Shown here piece by piece: positions 38,501 to 48,530 of a DNA stretch of 64,000 nucleotides. The translations under genes and the position numbers were made by a program. Under the pieces are notes generated by a model that searched no databases, had not been told where the DNA came from, and was given only the letters and a program-made list of their open reading frames with translations. Origin of the DNA: Zhengitettix transpicula. Lineage: Eukaryota; Arthropoda; Insecta; Orthoptera; Tetrigidae. Within the stretch, counting starts at the first letter, position 1; the number at the start of each line of letters is the position of its first letter. The DNA lies in NCBI GenBank assembly GCA_037074705.1, contig CM073592.1, positions 30,042,629-30,106,628 on the forward strand. The letters run 5' to 3'.

Positions 38501-41366
38501 GGAAGCCATCGATACGCGAGGTACAGACGTCAAGGAAATTTAATTTATAATTATATAAGAGAAAAAATTAAATCATGCGATTTCCTGCCACTGGATGTCA
38601 ATAGCCCCTGGATTAAGTCATGACAATTTATTTAAAGTTCTAAAGAAAAAATATAGAGATATATTTATGTCAGGAATTAAATTTATTTTATTCCATCTTA
38701 TCCCTCCAGGCAAGTAATTCAAGTTGAAGTCAAAAACGGAAGTCCAAAAATTGTAAAAAGATGATATCGAACTGTAGCGGCCACGGCCAGTTGGACGATA
38801 CTAAATTCAATGGCATCTTGTTGACGATCAAAGTAATTTGCCATTATTAGCTAAAATGATATATTTGTATGGAAATATAATGTGTATTCCCACATACCGA
38901 AGTTTGCCGATGTTTACCGAAACTGACCGAAGTTTTGTTACGTAGTCTGCTAATTTTTTACGGCTAACGCAAGTTCATTAAAACGTGTAGAGAAAAATAA
39001 TGGCCGAAACAGCAACACTGAAAAATTATTTATTCATAAATACCACTTTTTTTTGGCTTAGTTTCGATGTGTGCTTAAAAAAGGGAATATATATATGACG
39101 ATTCGTAATGAAGATGATTATCTTCTGTTATTTAATTTTCTGTGATTAATTCGCTAAATATAATTTAGTGTCGGTTGGCACTATCACTGAACGTAAATCA
39201 GTAACTCAATTTGTACATACCATTATGCTGAATGGCGAAACCAACTTGAACCTGAAACAAACACAGAAAATTTCATTGGCAGAAAATAAACACAAATGTA
39301 GGTTAATTGTTTGAGCTCATCGTCAAGAACTGTCTTATTTATACTATTACTTATTTTTCGAGTAGTATGTCACGAAATAACGTGGCCAGATATCCTTGAC
39401 CGAAAACAACTATTTTCAGGTGAACATATCAATAAAATGCGATAAGAAAGATAATTCATTACTGTAAACTGTTTACCAAGATTTGTCGGACTCGTTTTTT
39501 TATTTTCATACGTCATTCATGTCAACATCAACTGCTACTTTGTAGATACAATTTTTTTTTATAGCAAGAGGTCAGCGAAAGAATTCCAGCAGACACTTGA
39601 AGCCAAGCAAACCTGTGATATTAAATTTCACTCTAACCAAAACTAATTAATGACTGTTATCCGTTGGATCCGATTAGTTTATTACCGAGTTTGTCCAAAT
39701 ATCGTCACTTTTTTTTTATTTCTGGCAACAGTGGAACTTTTCGAAATGTCTCATTGCTGTCGGCTACACTTGATGGTGACCCGAGAAGTATTTAGAATGT
39801 CTTTAATTTCAGCCTTATTTACCACGTCTCCAAAATTTCAACTCATTTAGTGTTCAGCTTAAATAAAATCAAATGAAAATCTAATTACATTAGTAAAATA
39901 TATTTAATATTCCAAAGCTATCCAGTTTCCCAAAATTTTACCATTACCTGAGTATAATTGGAACGCGTCTTGTAAAGGAGTGAAGATATTTTCCGTTTCA
40001 TTTATTGTTAGTTTCAATTTGAATTAATTTTTATTCTCTTATTTAATTCGTCTTAGAACTGTAGTTCTAAACAGCGACTTCCTGAGAAGAAGCTACTGCC
40101 GACACCAATGAGACTGGCACCAAGAGACATTTTCTAACTCAAGTCTTGGTCACAATAACCACAGTTCCAAATAAAATAAAATAAAATCAGCATCAAACCC
40201 AACCCATTTATTTTTTCCACACTTTCTTAGATCAATACGAATACTTCCTCTTACGCAATTCTATCACACTCCATTTTGTCGTTGCAACGATGAATAATCA
40301 GTTTATAATACAACTCGGGATTATAATAACTATAGTCAAACTATAAGATATAAGGATCATGTAGGGGAACAATCCTGAGAATCTAAAGTTAACGGAGACG
40401 GTACGTGGAATGAAACTTTAAACGCTTAACTTTACAGTCATCTAATTCCAAAAACAAATATCCAAGTAACAAACAAAAATAACTGCTAAGTGGTGCTTTA
40501 ATTTTGTCTGTTATTTGGCTACTTATTTATCTACTTAGTATACTTTGCTTACATATAAGATGATTCAAGTTAAAATTATTTCTAAAACCATCATTATACG
40601 TCGACCATAAATTTATAAACGCTTCAAACTTCAATACATATGACCATATTTTAATACCTGTAAATTTTTGAGTTTAAAAATATAGCCGTTGACCATTAAA
40701 ATCAATTTTCCTACTGATCATAAGAAAAGAATTTTGTTTCTTATCCACGAGCGTTTCATAAAATATATTTGTACGGTAATCCACATCAAATTCAATTTTT
40801 AATGCTTATAAAATTTATGATCCTGATTTTTACTGGAAAATAAAAATTTTGTACCTCAGCTACAAGATTAGGCTTTTATTGTGTTTTTATGGGGTTTTAA
40901 AAAAGAATATGGGCCAGCTTCATTCTTCAACGCTTTATTAAATAGCGACTATAAAGCTTTACTATAAAGCAATGAATAAAAAAAACACAGATACAAATTC
41001 CAAAGAATACAAAAATCTCCCTCGCATATTTTTGGGAGAAGCAGGTGGTATGCTAAAACGTAATATTGATCAGATTAGTTAAATCCTGATCAGTAAGAAG
41101 GAAATAGAGTGTCACATTTGCACCACAAGAGATTTTTCTGGATAACCTCAGACTATCTCAGCCATCAACTGTAGAAAATGGCCAGCAAAAACATCCGGAG
41201 GGTAGAATGGTTCCTGTAACTTATTGCCCAGAACCTGGAGAGGAGCCGGAGAAACCTTCACGAATCAAGAAACAAACGGAATATTTGAGGGACTGTGTCG
41301 TGAAATTTAAATAGGGAAAAGAAATGTTTATTTTGTTCCAAGTTTTGTACCTATTGTTAACGGTTC

Positions 41367-41397
<31 letters not shown>

Positions 41398-41480
41398 CCC
41401 CTCCCCCTCCCCCTCCCTCTCTCTCCCCCCTCCCCTCTCTCTCGCTCGCTCGCTCTCTCCCTCCCCTCTCTCTCTCGCTT

Positions 41481-41558
<78 letters not shown>

Positions 41559-42295
41559 ATTAAGGTTGTTGTGTTCTTCGGATTTTGTTTCGAATATTAA
41601 GGTTATGTCCTCTGTGAAAACCTTATAAAAAAAGCTTTAGTGTTGTATTCTAAGTTCACATCTTTAACGATGCAGATTTAGGACTTAATAACGAATAATC
41701 CTACTTTTAATTATAGATACTCTCATCAAAAATATCTTACAGTTATAAAAATAATTATTTTTCACTTACGAAAATTTTAATTGCAAAAAAACGGTAACAA
41801 CTGTGGTAGCAGGCACCCTCGAATCAAGATAATTAATTTAAGTCTTCGTTTTGCCTCCTAGTCTCCGTGATTCAGTGTCTAAATGGTAACTGTAGGCGTC
41901 AAAATAATAACAAAAGGTAAAAATGTTAAATCCATCTTTAACGAATATTGGGGCTCTTACCGAATTTTATTGCTATGTTCTGAAAATTTTTACGGAGGCA
42001 TAACGCTTAATGTTGAATATTAATTCTATTTATTGCTCACAATTACAGTGGCGTGGAATTTATTCTTCGCCGATAATCGTTATGAAGGCAGAAACCTAAA
42101 TAATTCAATAAAGATATAAAAATCCCCAAACAAATATCAATCTGCCGTAGACGTGTATTGATGTTTTCTAAAATAATGGGTGGAAAATTTTAATAAGAAG
42201 TAAATTGAAGTGTGTAAACTCACCCCGTACATCATCTGAGAGTAACATAGCGAAGGTAAGACCGCGAGGGCCAATATTGTCCGCAGGAGTGCCAT
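29374..42295 (-). CDS. Gene A: complete laccase-like multicopper oxidase, 11 coding exons
   Basis: Predicted secreted blue-copper oxidase coupling one-electron oxidation of a substrate (phenol, ascorbate or metal ion) to reduction of O2 to water. Exons, 5' to 3': 42295-42224, 39251-39221, 37264-37050, 36570-36360, 34743-34463, 34107-33984, 32363-32155, 31816-31660, 30555-30337, 30251-30036, 29546-29374. They total 1908 nt, 635 residues plus stop, and each junction is in phase. Residues 1-18 form a signal peptide. Copper motifs are HWHG (129-132), HSH (173-175), HPFHLHG (512-518) and HCHLTNHMEMGM (584-595). The T1 site is H512, C585, H590 with axial M595. The length suits insect laccases, and there is no C-terminal membrane anchor. 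The N-terminal Cys-rich part (SCYRPCKRG..., NGACGDCPFN) matches arthropod laccases. The wording differs from cuticle-tanning laccase-2, so I place it among laccase-1/MCO-like or lineage-specific (for example salivary or gut) oxidases. Gene B is its tandem paralogue. Confidence 0.92.
30036..30251 (-). CDS. Gene A exon 10 (HPFHLHG copper motif)
   Basis: Residues 507-579, donor CCAG|GTATCG. It carries HPFHLHGFEFHVVAMG, supplying T1, T2 and T3 His ligands, and ends FKADNPG. Two in-frame acceptors compete: GTTACAG|CC (exon start 30251, preferred) and AAAAAG|TT (30257). They differ by two residues. Confidence 0.9.
30337..30555 (-). CDS. Gene A exon 9
   Basis: 219 nt, acceptor TTCCAG|CT, donor CCTT|GTAAGT, residues 434-507. 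It contains EMPGPYPQLNRNTYRAPPIP, a run of cysteines (FCTDEN...YCNEQNFCSCP) typical of this region in insect laccases, and GALVECLIYEP, the strand before the HPFHLHG exon. Same length as its gene B counterpart. Confidence 0.92.
31660..31816 (-). CDS. Gene A exon 8
   Basis: 157 nt, acceptor TTTCAG|CTT, donor ACT|GTAAGT, residues 382-434. It begins LLNPVSVRNTDYSNNELIPV and ends KPDFVFYLGLTLNFY. This is the most divergent exon between the paralogues (154 nt in gene B), matching the variable linker before cupredoxin domain 3. Confidence 0.88.
32155..32363 (-). CDS. Gene A exon 7
   Basis: 209 nt, acceptor TTTCAG|TT, donor AAAG|GTAAGC, residues 312-381. It contains VDSIMMNAGERYDVVLKADQ, the 'GERYD.V' block of cupredoxin domain 2, then NYWMNVVGYGFCEPNK and AIIRYEGAP. 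Confidence 0.92.
32800..32945 (+). repeat. Hammerhead-like core element, single-arm copy in gene A intron 6
   Basis: Contains CTGACGAAAGAGACAAGGAT, GCCAGAAACGTTGTGTGGTA, TTTATATTACCCTTTTTTGT, CTGTATTGGCTATATTTATT and then CAATCAGACGTAATTTTTTT. The last block, reverse-complemented, also borders the 60.3-kb fold-back copy, so it belongs to the element and gives its other end. Confidence 0.65.
33984..34107 (-). CDS. Gene A exon 6
   Basis: 124 nt, acceptor TTCCAG|GGA, donor GAAG|GTAAGA, residues 271-312. It encodes GYRYRFRFMYNCPMHCSIQI followed by GHKLLVINTDTGNVEPVE, the domain 2 core strand region 'RYRFR......C...I..H'. Confidence 0.92.
34463..34743 (-). CDS. Gene A exon 5
   Basis: 281 nt, acceptor TATACAG|GA, donor AAAAG|GTACAT, residues 177-270. 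It begins GFEESDGLFGVMIVRRP, directly after the HSHVG motif, includes IIWHWF and ends TPREVFKVEK. The block NGKGLIINGKG matches the laccase 'LINGKG' signature. Confidence 0.92.
34940..35010. repeat. Short interspersed motif in gene A intron 4, instance 1
   Basis: CACCCCTTCCTGAATGCAAC followed by CTGTGAAGCACC. It recurs at 36112 as GCGCCCCTTCATGAATGCAA and at 51988 as GCGCCCCTTGTTGAATGCAA, each followed within 15 bases by GAAA.CACC. The family is unknown to me. Confidence 0.45.
36055..36160. repeat. Short interspersed motif in gene A intron 4, instance 2
   Basis: GCGCCCCTTCATGAATGCAA followed by CACGCGAAACACC. Preceded by CTCGTCAAAAAAAAGC, comparable with CTCGTCAGAAAAATTAAT in instance 1, so homology extends beyond the core. 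Confidence 0.45.
36360..36570 (-). CDS. Gene A exon 4 (HWHG and HSH copper motifs)
   Basis: 211 nt, acceptor GTTTTAG|GTT, donor GTCG|GTAAGT, residues 107-177. It holds SIHWHGIHQRGTPEMDGVPF, VTQCPI and GTHLYHSHVG, giving four of the T2/T3 copper ligands (H129, H131, H173, H175). Confidence 0.93.
37050..37264 (-). CDS. Gene A exon 3 (Cys-rich N-terminal region)
   Basis: 215 nt, acceptor GTTACAG|AA, donor CGC|GTAAGG, residues 35-106. It carries CYRPCKRGDRRTCKYIFTV, NGACGDCPFNRTDCYNDGC and TQIPGEPIR, the last being the 'N...PGP.I' strand that leads into the first copper motif. N-glycosylation is possible at the NRT site. Confidence 0.92.
37452..37796 (+). pseudogene. Mariner/IS630-type transposase relic inside gene A intron 2
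   Basis: On the plus strand, antisense to gene A, one frame reads NNVLFQQDGATCHTVDENKA, then FSREFFL, a stop where Trp is expected, and VKDDKPQTISDVRQKIT. A frameshifted tail ends DEGFIADYFKTN. The QQDGA..H catalytic strand and the '.FFLWGY.K' to 'P.TI..L...I' order are those of mariner/IS630-superfamily transposases in insect genomes. The WPPRSPDL-like segment between the two parts has been deleted. The N-terminal DNA-binding domain and terminal repeats are not visible. It is an old dead insertion. Confidence 0.75.
38090..38535. other. GC-rich block in gene A intron 2, unassigned
   Basis: This block (for example GAGACCGGCCGTGTCACGGT, ATGCGGGGGTGGACCCTCG) stands out from AT-rich flanks. Four overlapping minus-strand frames cover it, but none resembles a family or has splice signals suiting gene A. 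Most likely an inserted element of unknown type. Confidence 0.3.
39221..39251 (-). CDS. Gene A exon 2, a 31-nt micro-exon
   Basis: The acceptor TTTGTTTCAG|G and donor AATG|GTATGT delimit 31 nt that read VQVGFAIQHN plus one base. It starts in phase 0 after exon 1 and its last G completes GAA with the AA that opens exon 3, so the frame holds exactly. No domain function is visible. It is the linker between the signal peptide and the Cys-rich region. A transcript could skip it only by breaking frame. Confidence 0.75.
41362..41560. repeat. (TC)n polypyrimidine tract in gene A intron 1
   Basis: Almost 200 bases of TC dinucleotides with CCCTCC and CTCGCTCG interruptions in the left half and a pure (TC)n in the right half. 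The pre-mRNA of gene A would carry it as (GA)n. Confidence 0.95.
42224..42295 (-). CDS. Gene A exon 1 (start and signal peptide)
   Basis: Encodes MALLRTILALAVLPSLCYSQ then MMYG, a standard signal peptide with cleavage likely around CYS|Q. Donor GGG|GTGAGT. An upstream in-frame ATG (42331) would add 12 polar residues before the hydrophobic core. I chose the internal ATG because it places charge and hydrophobic core as expected. Confidence 0.85.
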
Positions 42296-44393
42296 GGAAG
42301 GACTGGCTGATAACTCACACCTCTGTGTCATTTAAAGGGGAACTGCTTTCTTTGATTACCTTCGCAAAAAGATAAACGTCAATCTCTCTGCGTTTTATTT
42401 TCATGCCTGACGGTGCTGCCATCCTGATAGCAGACGGATATGCGTGTCATGTTAGTCGCTATCTACGATTCAGAATTTGTCGTTCTCCAGCGAAGGTGGT
42501 GTCCCCAACTTATAATCGAAAATGCCCACACTTTCTAAACGACGGTCACCAGTCTTAGTTTATGTTGTAACTTGAACACCTTCGTGACTATTGTCTATAA
42601 AGCATGAATTGATGTGCAATTATCCAAGAAACAAAGTTAAATTAATTTGTTACGATCCTTTTCTTCCGACAAAGTTAAAGTTTAATATAGCCGGCATCTC
42701 CGGAATTCTTTTAATTTAATTAATTTGTGTTATTCATGAGTGTTTCAAAAATATTTCCTCAGTATAATAACAGTTATAATGATCTTTGTGGTTGTTTTCT
42801 CAATTTTAACGATTACTCCAGCACAACATATTGATATTTCATTTCCTCTCTTTTCATAATAAAACCTTATTTGTCTTTTAATCGTTTTATTTATTCCCAT
42901 TAAATTTTTATTGAAGTATTTATTTGTAAATATTTTCCTCGTGCTTATCTCATTTTTAATGCGACCCATATAAACTCTCTAGAAGAGTTAATATCTGTAT
43001 TTTAAATCATCCAAAAAAAAAAAGCTTGAAAAATTTCCGCTGTTATTATAATTTAAAAATTTGTTCAAACAGAAACTAAACTTCCACGTTATTCACGCAA
43101 AATAAAATTTTATTGGTCAATTTTAAGATAATAAAAACATTGGCAGTGACATTTAAAAATGTAAAACGTTTTGACCAGAAATAATTTTTGTCCTGGTCTT
43201 CCCTGATCGGGTATTCGCGTCTAAATGAATGTTTTCGTAACCAAAAAAAAATATATTTGTATAATAAAAAAACACTGTTAATATCCTTGTTTGATTGTGA
43301 GGGCGGAAACTCGCTAATCTTCAAATGCGGTAAGTGAGAGAATAAAAACTTGGCTGTCTGATTATTTGTTATATTTACTCGGCGGAAAAAGCTGTTGGAC
43401 AGGAAAAACATGTACAATATAAATGTAATTATCATCACATGATTTTTAAGTCTTACGTCCCAAAGACTGAACCTTTAAGAAATGCCTTTTGGAGTGTCTC
43501 TGTAAGATCGTAAACGTTAAAAACAATACAGCAAATATAAATTGTGAGCCGACATTTGGAAGTTATAAAGCATTGGCAGTCATCAAATAATGTTGAATGT
43601 GAAGGGGTATTGCGTTTGTGATCATACGCAGAGGTGAAATACTTAAGTATTCTTGGTGTCAAAGGTACAGAAAAACTTCTCAACGTTAGTGAACGGAGCG
43701 CTTCCAATAACGTGATTGGATAACGAAAATATTGTCTTCAATTAAAATTGCAGTTGGCGAAAAAAAAATATTTAATGAAAAAAAAAACACGCTATTTTGT
43801 TAGTTTTGGCGAATTTTAGAATCAGTTCTGTAAGGAAAATTGCTGGAGTTGTTAATTATATTTGCAGTCTGCACGTGTCATACCAGAGTACATACTGCAC
43901 TACCAACCAATACGACGTCGTGCAGCGTGCAACAACAATAAAGTAGGTGCTCGTTTTTTTATTACAGTTTAAGCAATATTTTATAATTAACATTTTTATA
44001 ACCGTCTTTTTTTTTATGAATTATATAAATTCTAGAATGTTGAATTTTTTTTACATGACTTTAAACATTATAATAGAAGAAAAAGAAGAAATATATATTG
44101 CAAATCTTTGATTTTCTTTAAAGGTTCTTAACAGAGTCAATGAGAATAAATCCATCCGAGGCACGGGAATGAAAATATTTTAACGGTAAGATTATATTTT
44201 TCCTTTCATATATATTTGTGATAGGATCGGACTTTTATATTTAATGGATTCTTATTATCTAAATATTCCAGCATCAAGTTTTTTATTACGTAGTTTTGTA
44301 TATAATCTATAAGATTATTCTGTAACTTTTGTGAACAAATATTTTATTTACCTACCAAAAGTAAAATGAGGAAACTTAAATTTTAAACTCCAA
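42296..44393. other. Upstream region of gene A and AT-rich spacer
   Basis: The gene A promoter must lie in the first few hundred bases. TCATTTAAAG near 42329 is only a weak TATA-like candidate. Open frames at 42745-43707 on the minus strand are AT-rich chance frames with no family resemblance. Confidence 0.4.
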
Positions 44394-44395
44394 CT

Positions 44396-44461
<66 letters not shown>
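44394..44461. repeat. (TA)n microsatellite
   Basis: A (TA)n tract interrupted by GTA and AAA variants. Confidence 0.9.
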
Positions 44462-44784
44462 GGTGTGTATTTGTGCATTCTAAATAGTTAACTGCACATC
44501 AGAGGACACAGGAGGATGAAAGTGCAGCTTCTAGACAGCTTGAAGAAGGAAATTTATTGAGCAAGTTCAAGGACCTGGAACCTCGTACGTGGAAATAGGT
44601 CACAAGGACGCGCGGAGAAAAGTGATTGTTGGTCCACAATCTGCGTGTGTCGTGTGACGTGTGATTTCGTCGCGACCGGTTGTAATTAAATCGTCTGGAA
44701 TCACTTGCTGCTCGTAGTGACGTCAGCAAGGAGACGATATGAATTATAACATGAAAAAATCACAGGTTAGAACAAATCTGCAGA

Positions 44785-45341
44785 GGGCCTGCGAGGGCTA
44801 TTCTCTCGCAGGCAGTACCTGCGAGGGATGTTCTCTCGCAGGCAGAACCTTTTAGGAGAGATACGAAGGGGCTACCTTTGGGGATGCCTTTTCCTCTCCG
44901 TTTTTGAACTAAGGTTCCCACAAGCCGAGGCACCTCGGCCTGTTCTGAGAGATGTATGTTCCGGGGTCACAGACCTTGGGCATACGGTAAGAGTTGTCCG
45001 CTATTCCCATTGGAATAGTCGGCCAGCTGCCTCCTAAACAGGTCTAGGTACGGAGAAGGGAATGCTGCGTCCCCACAGCAAACTCCTCTCCCGCTATCGG
45101 AACGACGTGGGACAAGTACCCAATGCCCGACCTACCTAATGCAGGTTTTTCTAGGGTTTTCCCTGCATTTCTTTAGGTGAATGCCCGGTAGGATCCTTAA
45201 ACGATAGCCCGGGGGCCCTAGTAACCCTTGGCTACCTTCCTCTACCCTTCCACATCCCCCATTTCAAATCCCTTCCTATGCTATTAAAGGGGAGTTGCCC
45301 AAAGTGGATCACCCTCATGTAGCCTGTTGCCCTAAAAAAAA
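44785..45341 (+). mobile_element. Full-length copy 4 of the ~560-bp poly(A) retroelement
   Basis: Starts with two near-palindromes, CCTGCGAGGGC.ATTCTCTC and CCTGCGAGGGATGTTCTCTC, each closed by GCAGG. It continues with AACCTTTTAGGAGAGATACG and ends TGTTGCCCTAAAAAAAA. An uninterrupted frame at 44828-45037 recurs in the copy at 54667-54876, but it shows no protein-family resemblance and is broken in other copies. No clear target duplication. Confidence 0.85.
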
Positions 45342-45960
45342 TCTAAAATATATTATTGGAAGTCAAAATTCTTCCACAAACCTTACTTTTCATTTTTTTA
45401 AAAAAAAAAAACAGACTATGTTTAACGAGAAACATTGCCCACATATTTTTCACAATTTTGTAATGATATTTATAATTGGCTGGTAAGATTTTATAGTACA
45501 CCTCAAGTTAATGGTAGTTTCTTTCCTTATTTAGCATGAAAAATCGTATTCAGTTCACTGGCATTGTCCCAGGCCAAGTGGTTATCAGTTCCAGCCAAGG
45601 TCATTGTTATAATTTCTAGCGACACTACATAACGAATAAAACAATGGGACAATAGGTGTAATACACTTACTTAAATACGGGTGATTAAGTGACACTTATT
45701 CCGACTACCAAAAATATTACAGGAAACGTGCCAACATGAAAACATGTTTTCAAGTTCAGTTTCTCAGAAGTCAAGAGCAGATAAATCACATAAGTTGGTT
45801 TCTTCTGCAATCTTACTCAACTTCATGATAAGTACAATATTAATTAAGGGTTAGTACTAAATAAACTAATGTCTTAGGCATGTTAGACTAGTTTTAGTTA
45901 AAAGTTATTTTGAGTTCGTCAAGTAGCTCGTACGGTTTGTGTGTCGTTCTTCCGGCTCTT
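45342..45960. other. Spacer, no recognised feature
   Basis: AT-rich sequence without recognisable coding sequence. Confidence 0.4.
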
Positions 45961-46040
45961 CCGTTTTTTAATAACCTGACGAAAGCAACAAGGATTTCCG
46001 AAACGTTGCGTTAGTTATTTCGGTACTTATTGATTAAATT
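45961..46040 (+). repeat. Hammerhead-like core element, diverged single copy
   Basis: Contains CTGACGAAAGCAACAAGGAT then TTCCGAAACGTTGCG, the same core as the elements at 6.9, 32.8, 48.4 and 60.3 kb. The flanks differ from the other copies, so this is a related subfamily or a shared functional motif. Confidence 0.5.
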
Positions 46041-47367
46041 AGTTCATTTTTAAAACATACGTTTTATATTTTATAATTTAAAGGACATGATGACCGATTC
46101 ACTCATTCGTTTAAGGAAATTATGGGTACCATGGAATTATTTGGTCTTGACGTTCAACAATATGAAGATGCAAAATCTCATTCTATGAAATTATATTTGC
46201 AGCCTCAAATGAAGAATATTTGTTTAACTCAATTCATTTATTCACTTCGTGAACAATCTACGTACAATTTATCGGGTAAGGCTTTTACTTTCATGTTAAA
46301 GTCTTAAATTATAAGTTCTTTTGTGTGCGTGACTTTTGCGTAATCTTTTGCACGACGCAGTTCTACGAACCTAAAACGAAACATTAGTGATATTGCCTTC
46401 GACTAATTGCTACTCGCTACTGGAAAGCGCACGAAAATAACCGTTTTTATCATGGGCAGTTACGTTAGGTGTATTTTGGAAGATTACAAAAAGGGTAATA
46501 AAAAGTTATGTTCTCAAATTTTAGCGAGAACAAATCTATGGGAAAATTAAATTTCATTTTGACAGTAAAAAAATATACTGAGATCATAAAGGAATATAAA
46601 TGTCAGGTTTTCCATAAAACATTAACACAAGATCAAATTGTATTAAAATTTCTCTCTCAATGTTTTAATATTATTTTATTCCAATAGTTATTCATATTCA
46701 AACTTATTAATGAATATTTTCTCTTTAATATGATCTTAACGTCTACGCTGAAGAAATAAAACTCAAGTACACTGACCCTGAAATTAGTTGGGAAACTTTT
46801 TCAACCGATGTTCTGTAGATTCATTTATATAACGGGGATAAAAACATGTTGAAGTGACGTATTCATGGTTAACATCCACTGGAGATGAGCTCATGTTGTT
46901 CACTTGTCGTCGTCATTTGAAATGATCGCGGCTTCACAAATGCAACACGCGCATCTTGTCATCTGTGTTTATAAAATTGCGATTTGCTTTTCCCGCATAA
47001 ATCATCTCATTACATACTGATTAACGAATAGGAATATAACACACACACACACACACTTGTGTTCTTTGTTCAAATGACAAAAATATAAATCATCCGGTTA
47101 AATGCTAACTTACCTAAACAATGGAACCCATAGAAATACTACGACATTTCCGTCTCTACCTTGTCAATTTATGAAGTGCTAACAATGTAACTCTGTAACT
47201 GCTGACTGTCACGATACCTGAACGGCTGAGGTCTGCTCGATAACAGCCACGTGTTCGAAGAACCGATGAGATAATTCCTTTTTTTCAAGCAAAACTATTG
47301 GTGTATTTAGAATGGAGCTTGTATGGACATCACAATCACTCTTCGTACAACTATAACATAATTATCT
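46041..47367. other. Spacer, no recognised gene
   Basis: A short (AC)n tract at 47039-47057. The frame at 46122-46307 has no family resemblance. Confidence 0.4.
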
Positions 47368-47377
47368 TATTTTTCAT

Positions 47378-47941
47378 GGAGAGACCTGCGGGAGAATTCT
47401 CTCGCAGGTAACCTGGGAGAGATGTTCTCTCGCAGGTCGAACCTTTTATGAGAGATACGAAGGGGCTACCTTTGGGGATGCCTTTTCCTCTCCGTTTTTG
47501 AACTAAGGTTCCCACAAGCCGAGGCTCCTCGGCCTGTTTTTGAGAGGTGTATGTTCCGGGGTCACAGACCTTGGGCATACGGTGAGAGTTGTCCGCTATT
47601 CCAATTGGAATAGTCGGCCAGCTGCCTCCTAAAGTGGTCGAGGCACGGAGAAGGGAATGCTGCGTCCCCACAGCAAACTCCTCTCCCGCTATCGGAAGGG
47701 CGTGGGACAAGTACCCAATGCCCGACCTACCCGATGCAGGCTTTCCTAGGGTTTTTCCTGCATTTCATTAGGCGAATGTCGGGTAGGATCCTTAAAATAT
47801 AGCCCGGGGGCCCTAGTAACCCTTGGCTACCTTCCTCTACCCTTCCGCATCCCCCCTTTCAAATCCCTTCCTATGCTATTAACGGGAGAGTTGCCCAATG
47901 TGGATCACCCTCATGTAGCCTGTTCCCCTAAAAAAAATATA
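47378..47941 (+). mobile_element. Full-length copy 5 of the ~560-bp poly(A) retroelement
   Basis: Begins GGAGAGACCTGCGGGAGAAT, followed by two near-palindromes, and ends CCTGTTCCCCTAAAAAAAAT. It is flanked by TATTTTTCAT at 47368-47377 and again at 47942-47951, an exact 10-bp target duplication. The GC-rich body matches copies 3, 4 and 6 almost throughout. Confidence 0.85.
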
Positions 47942-47951
47942 TATTTTTCAT

Positions 47952-48414
47952 ATCACCAATGATACTGAAATTTAGTTAAACAAAACAGAGCCAATTCTGT
48001 CACGTTTCAGATGCGAAGAAACATATTCATTTTCAACAAATATAATAAATAACTGCCTACGAAGGAACACAGAACTAAGAGCACAATATCATATTTACAA
48101 ACCTTGATTATAATTCATATTAATAAATAATTCCCTAAATACAAATGCAGAAAAATAAAACTAATTTAGGTAGGACAGTGTGATTCATGTGTTTGTAAGT
48201 TATTATATGCACTGTGGAATATTACTGCTGATAGCAGGGTTTCGCAAATCCATGCAGTTTTCCTCGAATTACGGAAGTTTGACAATATTATAATTACACC
48301 TAAGTATGGAAAACCATACTGATACGGTCCTCTGATATGTTTTTATCAATTTGTGTAAGGTAACTTACGAAAAAAAAATATTAAAATGAAAAAATTTTAC
48401 GTCTGATAGAAAAT
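47952..48414. other. AT-rich spacer
   Basis: No recognised feature. Confidence 0.4.
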
Positions 48415-48530
48415 TCTTCTTCGCGCCTGATGAAAGGAACAAGGATCCCGGGAACGATGTGTGGTATTTATATTACCACTTATGTTGTCTGAATTGGCTA
48501 TCTTTCTTATTAATTAAAAAAAATTATGGT
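48415..48530 (+). repeat. Hammerhead-like core element, single-arm copy
   Basis: Contains CTGATGAAAGGAACAAGGAT then CCCGGGAACGATGTGTGGTA, followed by TTTATATTACCACTTATG and TTGTCTGAATTGGCTATCTT. It is homologous to one arm of the fold-back elements at 6.9 and 60.3 kb, and to the 32.8-kb copy. Confidence 0.6.

Noticed and set aside
41324..41563. 79-residue Ser/Leu frame
   Set aside because: Entirely the translation of the (TC)n microsatellite.
42293..42331. Upstream in-frame ATG of gene A (42331) as the start codon
   Set aside because: It would put a polar 12-residue extension before the hydrophobic core. The ATG at 42295 gives a textbook signal peptide. Transcript data could reverse this.
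43076..43707. Two minus-strand frames of 120 and 84 residues upstream of gene A
   Set aside because: Phe/Ile/Lys-rich translation, no domain, no splice context; consistent with AT-rich chance.
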